Below the pieces are notes generated by a model, which worked only from the letters and a program-made list of their open reading frames with translations, searched no databases and was not told the origin of the DNA. Position numbers and translations under genes: made by a program. Positions 27,526 to 35,310 of a DNA stretch of 64,000 bases are shown piece after piece (position 1 is the first letter of the stretch; every line of letters begins with the position of its first letter). Location of the stretch: the NCBI RefSeq assembly GCF_000550785.1, contig NZ_CP004350.1:142835-206834 (forward strand), given 5' to 3'. The stretch is from Corynebacterium casei LMG S-19264 (lineage in GTDB: Bacteria > Actinomycetota > Actinomycetes > Mycobacteriales > Mycobacteriaceae).

Positions 27526-27797
27526 TGCCGCGGCATGAAGCCACGTGGCCGCCCCAGTTGGGCGAGCTTGCCGCCGCAGTCGCAGCAGGTGAGACACCCA
27601 TCTTTCACCCCAACACTGGCCAAGAATTCAGCACCGGGATAGAGATCCAGTTACACGCCGCCGCGGCGGCCGGGCTGGATGTTCCACGCTATTGCCAGTT
27701 ATGTGGGCGGCGCATGGTGGTCCAAGTTCGCCCCGATGGCTGGCTGGCTCACTGCTCCCGGCACGGCGACCTGGATTCCGCGCTGCTCGATTCTTGA
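27525..27797 (+). CDS. bsaP: Biotin synthase auxiliary protein BsaP
   Basis: 90 residues with CQLCGRRMVVQVRPDGW (Cys57, Cys60) and HCSRHG (Cys77, His80), the cysteine pattern of actinobacterial BsaP, an iron-sulfur protein needed for activity of this BioB type as a probable sulfur or cluster donor. Directly coupled to bioB by stop/start overlap, which supports the assignment. Confidence 0.85.
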   Translation: MPRHEATWPPQLGELAAAVAAGETPIFHPNTGQEFSTGIEIQLHAAAAAGLDVPRYCQLCGRRMVVQVRPDGWLAHCSRHGDLDSALLDS

Positions 27798-27801
27798 TGT
27801 G

Positions 27802-29028
27802 TTAGAGGCTCAAGTGCCGAAGGACATCGGCTAGCCGGAGCGCACCGGTGTCTACGTCTTCAGCTTCTGCAAACTCCGCAGGAGAGTGCGATGTTCCGGT
27901 GGGGTTGCGCACAAAAAGCATGCCGGTAGGGATGTGGGTGCTAAGAATGCCGGCATCATGCCCGGCTCCCGTGTCTAGGACCGGTGCGCTGGCAAGTACG
28001 CTCTTCATTGCTTCGCGCAATTTGCTGTCGAAATGGACGGTGGGGGAGAAGGACTCCTCATCAATACGGATTTTGCAGCCCTCAGCCTCCGCCAGCTGCT
28101 GTGCGCGCTGGGTTATCCGCTCGACGATGGCCTTGGTAGTTTCATCATCACGGTGTCGCACGTCGATCCACAGATCGACTTGGGAGGCGATAACGTTTGT
28201 GCCGCCGGGTGTGACCTCGAATCGGCCCACCGTGGCGCGTGCTTGTTTGACGCTTTGGCCCTCTTCTCGAACGGCGGAAATGATGTGCGCACCCACAAGC
28301 ATGGGGTCGTGCCTGTCCTGCATGCGGGTGGTACCCGCGTGATCACCAGTTCCTGTAATTCGGGCATGCCAGCGGCCATGGCCCAGGATGGTACCGGCGA
28401 TGGCCACCGGTTTATCGAGGTCTATCAAACCCTTGCCCTGTTCGATATGGAGCTCGACAAACTGCGCTAGTCGGGCCAAGCCCTCCTTATCGGCACCGAT
28501 TGAGGAATGGTCGAAGCCTGCGGCCTCCGCGGCTTCGGCGTAAGTGATGCCCTCTGGGTCCGTCAGGGTTCGTACCTTCTCCGGAGTGGCTGCGCCTGTC
28601 GCCAGTCGCGAACTCAGGCATGCCAAACCGAAGCGCGATCCCTCTTCTTCCGGAAACACTAATATCGCAATGGGGCGGGACGGCTCAAACCCTTCGTTTT
28701 TTAAGGCGGCGACAGCAGACAATGCACTTGCTACTCCCAGCGGTCCATCGAAATTGCCTCCGCCGGGGACCGAATCCAGATGGCTTCCGGTACCAATGGC
28801 ATTGGTTCGCTCCTTGCTGGGGGTATCCCACCACGCCCATAAGATTCCGTTACGGTCTTGCTCTACGTCGAGCCCAAGCGAAGCGGCCTTCTCGATGAAC
28901 CACTGGTTGAGCTTCTGCTCCGGCGGAGAGAATACAGGGCGGCTGTACCCACCGCGTACTGGGTCCCTTCCGATATCAGCGATTTCACTAAGCAGTGCGT
29001 TGGGGGTGAAAGTGATGGTAGTGGTCAT
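27802..29028 (-). CDS. Zn-dependent amidohydrolase (allantoate amidohydrolase/N-carbamoylase type)
   Basis: 408 residues, M20 subfamily of hydantoinase/carbamoylase enzymes. Motifs: GSHLDSVPGGGNFDGPLG, FPEEEGSRFG, ELHIEQGKGL and GHDAGILS, which carry the metal ligands. Hydrolyses N-carbamoyl amino acids, allantoate or a similar ureide. It follows the truncated FAD oxidoreductase by 2 bp, so the two formed an operon for amine or amino-acid-derivative catabolism. That operon has lost its promoter to the IS3 event. Confidence 0.85.
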   Translation of the reverse strand: MTTTITFTPNALLSEIADIGRDPVRGGYSRPVFSPPEQKLNQWFIEKAASLGLDVEQDRNGILWAWWDTPSKERTNAIGTGSHLDSVPGGGNFDGPLGVASALSAVAALKNEGFEPSRPIAILVFPEEEGSRFGLACLSSRLATGAATPEKVRTLTDPEGITYAEAAEAAGFDHSSIGADKEGLARLAQFVELHIEQGKGLIDLDKPVAIAGTILGHGRWHARITGTGDHAGTTRMQDRHDPMLVGAHIISAVREEGQSVKQARATVGRFEVTPGGTNVIASQVDLWIDVRHRDDETTKAIVERITQRAQQLAEAEGCKIRIDEESFSPTVHFDSKLREAMKSVLASAPVLDTGAGHDAGILSTHIPTGMLFVRNPTGTSHSPAEFAEAEDVDTGALRLADVLRHLSL

Positions 29029-29030
29029 AG

Positions 29031-29808
29031 TTATGCCTCCTGAAGGAATCGTTGTGGGTGAGCGCGGAAGAGCTCAGGTGTTTGAATGTCGCCAGTAACC
29101 AACTCATAGATGGTGCTGCCGATTAATGGTGCGAATTTCGCACCCTGGCCGGAACAAGCAGAAACAATGGTGATGCCCTCGGCGCGGTCGATGATCATGC
29201 GGTCATCAGGGATATTGGTAAAGATGCAAGTGGTCTCCGCGTATGGCTCCGGGATGAGTCCCGGGCAACTGCTCTTCACGAAGTCGATGACGCGTTGTCG
29301 GTTAGCTGCATCAACGACGCCATCTTGGTTTCCAGCATGTCCGATAACACGCCCACCGTTATATTCTGCGACTTTTTGTCCCCGGAATCCGGCATCACCG
29401 CCGCCGGGGAGTCCGTAGCCCTGGAACTCTGGCTCCTTGGAAATGAAACACGGCCAGGAGGTGTTTTCGCCCAGTGGGGTCTCTCCCCAGTCTGAGGTAT
29501 CGCGGTAGTGGAAGTGGTAGGCATTTTCTTGGCGCACCTGGATTTCTGGCATTCGCTCTAAGAATCCTTGCGGCAACTGGAGATTTCCCAGCAAGCTAGG
29601 CAACCAGCCTCCGCTCGCGACGATGACCTGCTCTCCTTCGACGATATCGCCGGTGGTGGAAGTTACGCGATAGCCGGCGCCTTGGCGAGCCACGGATTCA
29701 ACTTCCCAGCCACAGCGCAAATGTGCTCCTGCTTGAATGGCCAGATTGTTCATGGCGGCAACAGTCTCACCAGCGTTGATGACTCCTGCTTCGGGGTGCC
29801 AGAGAACG
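29031..29808 (-). pseudogene. FAD-dependent amine oxidoreductase, 5' part missing
   Basis: C-terminal two thirds of a DAO-fold oxidase (N-methyl amino acid/sarcosine oxidase-like). Readable from LWHPEAGVINAGETVAAMNN through the FAD-domain IVASGGWLPSLLG, FTNIPDDRMIID and VSACSGQGAKFAPLIG motifs. The N-terminal FAD-binding GxGxxG part is absent: coding sequence stops at the IS3 boundary near 29808, and it does not reappear beyond the IS. An internal ATG gives 240 residues but no dinucleotide-binding start, so function is unlikely. Confidence 0.85.
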
Positions 29809-29844
29809 GGCCTGAACCCCGGAAAGTGGACACCGGGGTTTTAA

Positions 29845-30744
29845 TCAAGAAGCATGTTTGAGTGTAGCTTCATTGTGCCGCTCAAACACGTTTGGCGCGA
29901 GGTGATTACACGACGAGTGCCTTCGTACCGTGTTGTACCTGGTGCACCACCGAAACACCTCGCTTTGACACACCGGCTGGTTAGTGAATGTTTTAGAATC
30001 TTGCAGCACTTCACGCTTCATTGAGGCGTTGAATGACTCGGCTAAGGCGTTATCTGCGCTGGTTCCGATTGCGCCCATCGACTGTGTAACCCCAAGCGCC
30101 GCACAGGTCTTTTGGAATGCTTGCGAGGTATAGACACTGCCGTGATCCGAGTAAAATATTGCCCCTTTAAGGCTGCCGCGCTGGCTTTTAGCAGCTGTGA
30201 GGGCATCGTGAACCAAGCTAGTGCGCATATGATCCGCAATCGCGAAACCCACCAGCCTGCGGGAATAGCAATCAATCACGGTAGCCAGATACATATTTAC
30301 CCCACCCGTAATCGGCAGGTAAGTGATTTCACCGACATAGACCTGGTTAGGTTTGTCGGCGGTAAACTTCCGTCCGACCAAGTCCGCAAACGCTGGTTTC
30401 TTCTTATCCGAAACAGTAGTGGTGACTTTGCGTTTTTTCGTGTACCCAAACAGTTTCATTGACCTCATCACTCGTGCGACCCGTTTATGGTTGACAGGTC
30501 TATTTTGGGGGTTGTCGCTGAGCTCTGCCGTGACGCGTTTGGTACCGTAACAGCCCTTTTCTGCGGCGAACACGGCCTTGACTTTCGCGCCGAGGATAGC
30601 ATCGCTAAACAAGCGTTTCTTGCGCTTGGCTGCCCCAGATTTCCATTTATAAAACGAGGAACGATTCAACTGCAAAACTTCACATAACCGCTTAACCGGG
30701 TAGGTTTTTCGCGCGTCGTCAACGAACCCGAAGCGGGTTACCAA
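29845..30744 (-). CDS. IS3-family transposase OrfB
   Basis: 299 residues with HTH_21 and rve integrase domains. The catalytic region reads VYVGEITYLPI (the first acidic residue is Glu where most IS3 proteins have Asp), FYSDHGSVYTS (second Asp) and SADNALAESFNASMKREVL (Glu). The frame begins at a TTG overlapping the orfA stop by 7 bp in the -1 frame, so it is made by coupling or frameshifting. The Asp-to-Glu change may reduce activity or be natural for this subgroup. Confidence 0.88.
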   Translation of the reverse strand: MVTRFGFVDDARKTYPVKRLCEVLQLNRSSFYKWKSGAAKRKKRLFSDAILGAKVKAVFAAEKGCYGTKRVTAELSDNPQNRPVNHKRVARVMRSMKLFGYTKKRKVTTTVSDKKKPAFADLVGRKFTADKPNQVYVGEITYLPITGGVNMYLATVIDCYSRRLVGFAIADHMRTSLVHDALTAAKSQRGSLKGAIFYSDHGSVYTSQAFQKTCAALGVTQSMGAIGTSADNALAESFNASMKREVLQDSKTFTNQPVCQSEVFRWCTRYNTVRRHSSCNHLAPNVFERHNEATLKHAS

Positions 30745-31046
30745 CTCGTCTCTTCCGCGAAATATTTAGCAGCCTTTTGCAAAATATCGCGCTCTTCTTG
30801 CAAGCGTTTAACTTGGCGTTCAAGCTGCCGGATCCGCTCGGTGTCGGTGACCGAGGCGGCCGAGGAAGAATCTGGGGTGTTGATCATGGTGTGCGCGGCT
30901 GCCCTGTACCTTTTGACCCAGTTATGCAAGGTAGCGCGGTTGATCCCGAGATCAGTGGCAATAGTGGTCAATGAAGCACTCGAGGAATTCTCATAGAGTG
31001 CGACAGCATCACGCTTGAACTCTTCGGTATAGGTCTTGCTTGGCAT
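30738..31046 (-). CDS. IS3-family transposase OrfA
   Basis: 102 residues. N-terminal helix-turn-helix (EEFKRDAVALYENS, then LGINRATLHNWVKRYR) and a C-terminal leucine zipper (IRQLERQVKRLQEERDILQK), which is the usual DNA-binding first frame of IS3 elements. Confidence 0.9.
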   Translation of the reverse strand: MPSKTYTEEFKRDAVALYENSSSASLTTIATDLGINRATLHNWVKRYRAAAHTMINTPDSSSAASVTDTERIRQLERQVKRLQEERDILQKAAKYFAEETSW

Positions 31047-31184
31047 AGTGAGGAGATTTACCTTTCAGTCCCACATTGATGGGAAATTAGGTGTCTACCA
31101 AACAGGGGTCAGGTCCGTTTTCCTCGCCGTTCCTGATTGCTCTCAGCAACGTCTCTCAATCGGTCGTTTTAGAGGCGTCGGTGC

Positions 31185-31226
31185 TCACTGAGTTCTATGA
31201 CTCTCCACTAACTTTGCAACAGCACC
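31185..31226 (+). mobile_element. Remnant of an IS6-family end
   Basis: ACTGAGTT...ACTCTCC..., then AACTTTGCAACAGCACC, matches the right end of the IS6 element at 41810-41853 in the same orientation. No transposase sequence remains to its left. It marks the left boundary of the pilus island. Confidence 0.65.
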
Positions 31227-31629
31227 GTCGAGCCTTAACCCGCGAGACGTACTAGAGCGAACATCACGGCTAAATAGCCGCCAGAAATGCGACAAGTATC
31301 CACACAGGCACTTATTGGCAAAGTTCGGGATGCTCACTCTGCCAGAGTGGATAATCATCTCGTCATCATCAGGATTGTAATAGACGGGACGCGTGTCCGC
31401 TTTGCTGGGTTTTCTGGGTGGGTCTTTTGAGGGTCTTGTCTCCCGAATTCCCCTGAAAACGTCGGGGTAGGGGTATTCACAATTCACCGCCTGATCAATT
31501 GCAGTATACCGGCGAAAGTCGAGGTAATTCGTTTATGGTGCGCTGCAGTGCAGGATTCTCCAGAGCCAACCACATCTGAATGGGGGTGCTTAAAACGAAC
31601 TTAAGAGTAGTTATAGATCACCCCTTTAC
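31227..31629. other. Gap upstream of pilus operon
   Basis: About 400 bp with no convincing gene. A minus-strand frame covers part of it, but its end consists of the IS6 terminal repeat, so it is not taken as real. The right part becomes AT-rich towards the pilin promoter. Confidence 0.4.
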
Positions 31630-31657
31630 TTTAACTAGGAGTTAAGCTATATATTAT
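31630..31657 (+). promoter_or_regulatory. Candidate pilus operon promoter
   Basis: TTTAAC (31630-31635), 16 bp, TATTAT (31652-31657) in an AT-rich block. It would give a leader of about 140 nt before the pilin ATG. Confidence 0.35.
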
Positions 31658-31802
31658 ATGTCTTGTTTTTAGGGGCGGCATCGAGCGCGCTGAATGTCAG
31701 AAACCAGCCATTCAGATTGTTTTCCCAACCTATGGCGCTTATGTGGGACTGGCGCATCTGAGCGTCGGATGATAAATGATTTAATTCTTCAGGAGATAAT
31801 CT

Positions 31803-33452
31803 ATGGCCACCATCACCCGTAAATCGCTTTCGGCAGTCGCCGTGGCCTCATTGCTTGCAGCGGGAACATTTTTCGGTGCCGGTGCTGTCAATGGGGGGGC
31901 TACGTTCCTGCCCTCCGCTGCCGCTCAGACCACTCAGACCGCTGCGATCGATGGCATTCCGGAAACCGCGAGCCTGCAGATCAATAAGCGCCTCGGCCTG
32001 CCGGGTGAGACCCGGGATAACGGCACCGAGATCACCAGCGACGTTCCCGGTGACCCGGCTGAGGGTATCGAGTTCTCGATTTTTCCCGTCACCGGCATTG
32101 ATCTGACCACCTTGGCAGGCTGGCAGGCTGCCGATGACCTGGATATCAACACTTTCTTTACCGGTGGAGGCCCAAATTCCTACAGCTCGCTGATTACCGA
32201 AGGATTGGGTGCGGAGCAGACCGCGACCACCGATGCTGGCGGTGTTGCGCCCTTCAACGACATCGATACCGGTCTGTACCTGGTGGTTGAGGAGGCTAAC
32301 CCGACCCTGACCAATGGTCAGGCGGTTGCCCCGGCTGCCCCCTTCCTGGTCACCGTGCCCATGACCGACCCGGTCGATCGAACCACCTGGCTGGACACGG
32401 TGCACGTCTACCCGAAGAACCAAGCGGTGGCAGCGCCGGCCAAGACGATCGGCGATCCTGTTCCGACCGATGTAGGGGCAGAAGGACCGAACCTGACTGG
32501 CTCCTCGCTCGGTGAGCTCATCAGCTACAACATCCAGGGGCAGGTGCCCGATCTCTCGCAAGAGACTGCACTCAACGGGTTCACCATCACTGATAAGCTC
32601 CCTGCGGAACTGGGAGAGCCACAGGAGCTCACGGTGAGCTTGAACGGAACCCCGTTGGAGGCAGACGCCTTTACCTCTCGAACCTGGCCGGTCACGGAAG
32701 ATGGAGCTGAACGACAGGTTTTGTCTGTCGTGCTGTCCGCAGACACCTTGTCCGGAGTAGCCGCCGAAGCTACCATCGACGTCGGTTTCAAGGCGGAGGT
32801 GACAGCTGTTCCGCAAGCTACCCTGGATAACCAGGCTTGGGTATCACCGACCGCAATCGCTGCCGCGGATGGTTGGAACCCCGGAGTTGACGGCCCGAAC
32901 CCGGGTACCGTCTCGAACGCCACCCGCTCGATCTATGGTGAGATCAACATTCAAAAGACCGGCCAGGGTGATGACTTAACCGGACTCGCCAACGCGATCT
33001 TCGAACTGCACCGCTGCGATGCCGACGGCAACCTGGCCGCGGGCAGTCTGCCGATCCAGGTCGGCGGGACCACCACGTGGACCACTGCGGACGATGGCGG
33101 TGCGAGCATTTCCGGTATCCACCTGGCCAACGTGACCGACCAGGACGACTTGGCGGGTACCTACGACGACCTCTGGGCCGGGAACGGTGAGCAGTTCTGC
33201 CTGGTCGAAACCGAGGCGCCGGAAGGTTATGCGCTTCTGCCGGAGCCTGTGGGTGTGACTCTGCCCTATGGCGCTGACACTGTTAACCTGGTCAGCGTCG
33301 ATCAGCCGATCGAAAACGTCGAGAATAATGCCGGTTTCTCCTTGCCGCTGACCGGCGGCATGGGTATCTGGCTGATTCTCGGCGGTGGCATCCTGTTGCT
33401 GTTGATCGCCGCGGCCTACTACCTGGTGACCCGCAAGCGCGATAACGCATAA
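31803..33452 (+). CDS. Major shaft pilin (SpaA/SpaD/SpaH type), LPxTG
   Basis: 549 residues, polymerised by the class C sortase into the pilus shaft. Signal peptide 1-41; pilin motif WLDTVHVYPKN (196-206) with the isopeptide-forming Lys205; Cna B-type domains; an E-box FCLVETEAPEGY (465-476, Glu469); Cys pair in HRC...FC of the last domain; sorting signal LPLTG (514-518), hydrophobic helix and RKRDNA tail. AGGAG lies 7 nt before the ATG. First gene of the pilin-sortase-basal-tip order seen in spaABC-type clusters. Confidence 0.92.
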   Translation: MATITRKSLSAVAVASLLAAGTFFGAGAVNGGATFLPSAAAQTTQTAAIDGIPETASLQINKRLGLPGETRDNGTEITSDVPGDPAEGIEFSIFPVTGIDLTTLAGWQAADDLDINTFFTGGGPNSYSSLITEGLGAEQTATTDAGGVAPFNDIDTGLYLVVEEANPTLTNGQAVAPAAPFLVTVPMTDPVDRTTWLDTVHVYPKNQAVAAPAKTIGDPVPTDVGAEGPNLTGSSLGELISYNIQGQVPDLSQETALNGFTITDKLPAELGEPQELTVSLNGTPLEADAFTSRTWPVTEDGAERQVLSVVLSADTLSGVAAEATIDVGFKAEVTAVPQATLDNQAWVSPTAIAAADGWNPGVDGPNPGTVSNATRSIYGEINIQKTGQGDDLTGLANAIFELHRCDADGNLAAGSLPIQVGGTTTWTTADDGGASISGIHLANVTDQDDLAGTYDDLWAGNGEQFCLVETEAPEGYALLPEPVGVTLPYGADTVNLVSVDQPIENVENNAGFSLPLTGGMGIWLILGGGILLLLIAAAYYLVTRKRDNA

Positions 33453-33457
33453 CCAAC

Positions 33458-33511
33458 GGCCCGGTTATTTATAGCGCCACCGCGGTAGTTGCTGTGGTGG
33501 CTGGGCGGGCC
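33458..33511 (+). promoter_or_regulatory. Intercistronic double hairpin between pilin and sortase
   Basis: Outer stem GGCCCG (33458-33463)/CGGGCC (33506-33511) encloses an inner stem GCCACC (33476-33481)/GGTGGC (33496-33501). It lies between the pilin stop and the sortase SD with no U-tract. A structure here could stabilise pilin mRNA or dampen read-through to the sortase. Confidence 0.45.
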
Positions 33512-33530
33512 AGATTCAGGAGTGTCAGAG

Positions 33531-34439
33531 ATGACCGTGGTCGAAAAGGCTGGGGCGGTTAAACGCTCAACGGTCCATAAGGTCATCCCGATTGTGCTGG
33601 TTATCGCCGGCATTCTCGTGTTGCTCTATCCGGTTGCCGTCACGTATCTGCGCAATGCCAACCACGCCTCGATCGCGGATGCCTACCGCAATTCGCAGAC
33701 CCAGGTACCTGAGGTTGATCGTGCAGCCTGGTTGGAACGTGCCCGGGAGTACAACGACACCAACACCAATATCCCGATCCTGGATCCGTGGTTGGCGCGG
33801 GTATCCAAGGAGAACGCGCCCTACCGCGGTTACCTGGAGCAATTAAATCCCACCGGGGATCCGGAAGCGCCCATGGCGACGGTGTCGATCCCGGCGATCG
33901 ACTCGAAACTGCCGCTTTATCACGGCACTGCTGCGGAGACGCTGCAGCGCGGGCTGGGCCACCTCTACGGCTCCGCCCTGCCGGTGGGCGGCGAAGGGAA
34001 CCATTCGGTGCTGACTGGCCACACCGGGTTGACCACCGCCACGATGTTCGACCGTTTAGATGAGGTTGTTGAAGGTGACGTGTTTTACCTCGATGTTCTC
34101 GGGGAGCCGCTGAAGTATGAGGTGGATCAGATCAAGGTTGTCCTGCCTAATGAGATCGATGATCTCCAGCCGGAGGAAGGTCGCGATCTGTTCACGCTGA
34201 TCACCTGCACTCCTTATGGGGTTAACTCTCATCGTCTCCTGGTTCGCGGGACCCGTGTCCCGATGGATGAAGAAGAGCTCGAAGAGGCCTTCGGGGATGG
34301 TGGGCTGTGGCAGACCTGGATGACCTGGGTGCTGATTCTGGTGGCCATCGTCCTACTGATCATTCTGGTCCTGGTCCTTCGTATGCTGGCGCGGAAGCGC
34401 GCGGCATACCCAGGGGAGGGACGACACCGTGTTCGCTAA
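33531..34439 (+). CDS. Class C (pilin-polymerising) sortase
   Basis: 302 residues. N-terminal membrane helix 18-36, lid loop ILDPWLARV with the DPW triad (85-87) that blocks the active site in class C sortases, then the sortase barrel with His164 (LTGHTGL), catalytic Cys226 (TLITCTPYG) and Arg235 (SHRLLVRG), and a C-terminal membrane helix (about 262-285). Cleaves LPxTG and joins the Thr to the pilin-motif lysine. AGGAG is 8 nt before the ATG at 33531. Confidence 0.94.
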   Translation: MTVVEKAGAVKRSTVHKVIPIVLVIAGILVLLYPVAVTYLRNANHASIADAYRNSQTQVPEVDRAAWLERAREYNDTNTNIPILDPWLARVSKENAPYRGYLEQLNPTGDPEAPMATVSIPAIDSKLPLYHGTAAETLQRGLGHLYGSALPVGGEGNHSVLTGHTGLTTATMFDRLDEVVEGDVFYLDVLGEPLKYEVDQIKVVLPNEIDDLQPEEGRDLFTLITCTPYGVNSHRLLVRGTRVPMDEEELEEAFGDGGLWQTWMTWVLILVAIVLLIILVLVLRMLARKRAAYPGEGRHRVR

Positions 34440-35265
34440 TCGACGCCCCGTTCGCACCACTGCCGCGGCCGTAATCCTCGGTTTGCTCTGCACCGCGGCT
34501 GCCCCGTGTGCCTCCGCCCGTTCGGTGACTCCTGCGGTTATCTCGGAGTCTGTCCCGATTGTGGATGCCAATCAGCTAGGCCAGCTCACCCTGGAGTTTC
34601 GTGCACCTAACCTCAATGATGATAATCCCGGCCAAACTCACGTCGGTGTCCCCGTGAATATTCAGCGGCTCATCGGTATAGACCTGGGCACCAAGGAGGG
34701 GTGGCGGCAGGCTGCGATCTTGGAGGCCGAGGAGGTCCTCGCGTTCCCTGCTGACCGTTTCACGGACCACCGCTCCGGGAACACAGGCCCTGACGGCCGT
34801 GTCAGCTTCGCCAAGCTGCCACTGGGGTTGTACACCGTGACCGCACCTGAAGGTGCTGAGCTAACATTCGAACCTTTTGTGGTCACCGTGCCCATGACCA
34901 ATGCCACCGGCACCGGCTGGGAATACTCCTTCATGGTGTACCCCAAGGCGAAGGTTGACGCTGGTACCCCGACCCGTGATCCAGAGCCTGATCCCATCCC
35001 GGGGCAGGAGGGGGCTGAACCCACCACAGAACCGGGTGGACCTGGGCAGACTAACAGACCGGGGGATTCGGGGCCGCCGGAAAGCACACCAGGCGACACA
35101 GAACACTCTTCCGGACAGCCGGAGAAGGCCGGTGCCAGCGGGGTTGATAAGTCCAATCGAGAGGGTTTGGCCAGCACCGGAGCCGCAGTCCTAAGCCTCG
35201 TGGCGGCAGGTCTGGCGATGATTCTGCTGGGCCTGTTCCTGCTGCGGCGGCGAAGGACTGAGTAA
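34429..35265 (+). CDS. Minor basal pilin (SpaB/SpaE type) with LASTG sorting signal
   Basis: 278 residues. Signal peptide about 1-31; one Cna B-like domain (about 40-185) with LGLYTVTAPEGAEL as E-box region and GWEYSFMVYPKAK matching a pilin motif; a Pro/Glu/Gly/Thr-rich wall-spanning linker (186-245); then LASTGA, a hydrophobic helix and RRRRTE. LASTG in place of LPxTG suggests use by a housekeeping sortase to fix the fibre to the wall. GTG start with GGGGAGGG upstream; overlaps the sortase end by 11 bp. Confidence 0.87.
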   Translation: MFANRRPVRTTAAAVILGLLCTAAAPCASARSVTPAVISESVPIVDANQLGQLTLEFRAPNLNDDNPGQTHVGVPVNIQRLIGIDLGTKEGWRQAAILEAEEVLAFPADRFTDHRSGNTGPDGRVSFAKLPLGLYTVTAPEGAELTFEPFVVTVPMTNATGTGWEYSFMVYPKAKVDAGTPTRDPEPDPIPGQEGAEPTTEPGGPGQTNRPGDSGPPESTPGDTEHSSGQPEKAGASGVDKSNREGLASTGAAVLSLVAAGLAMILLGLFLLRRRRTE

Positions 35266-35310
35266 TGATTTTTTCCCCACAGCCTTTTCCTACCCTGACT
35301 TTTAGAAGGA

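Larger units (their letters stand above)
29809..31116 (-). mobile_element. IS3-family insertion sequence
   Basis: About 1.3 kb with orfA and orfB on the minus strand and imperfect ends: left GGCCTGAACCCCGGAAAGTG, right (reverse strand) GGACCTGACCCCTGTTTGG, both leading into GACACC. No matching target duplication is seen (left flank ...ACG, right flank GTT...), and the flanks belong to different contexts, suggesting a deletion or rearrangement after insertion. Confidence 0.85.

Noticed and set aside
31185..31487. Minus-strand open frame of about 100 codons upstream of the pilus operon
   Set aside because: Its C-terminal codons are the IS6 terminal repeat, it has no SD and no recognisable protein features.
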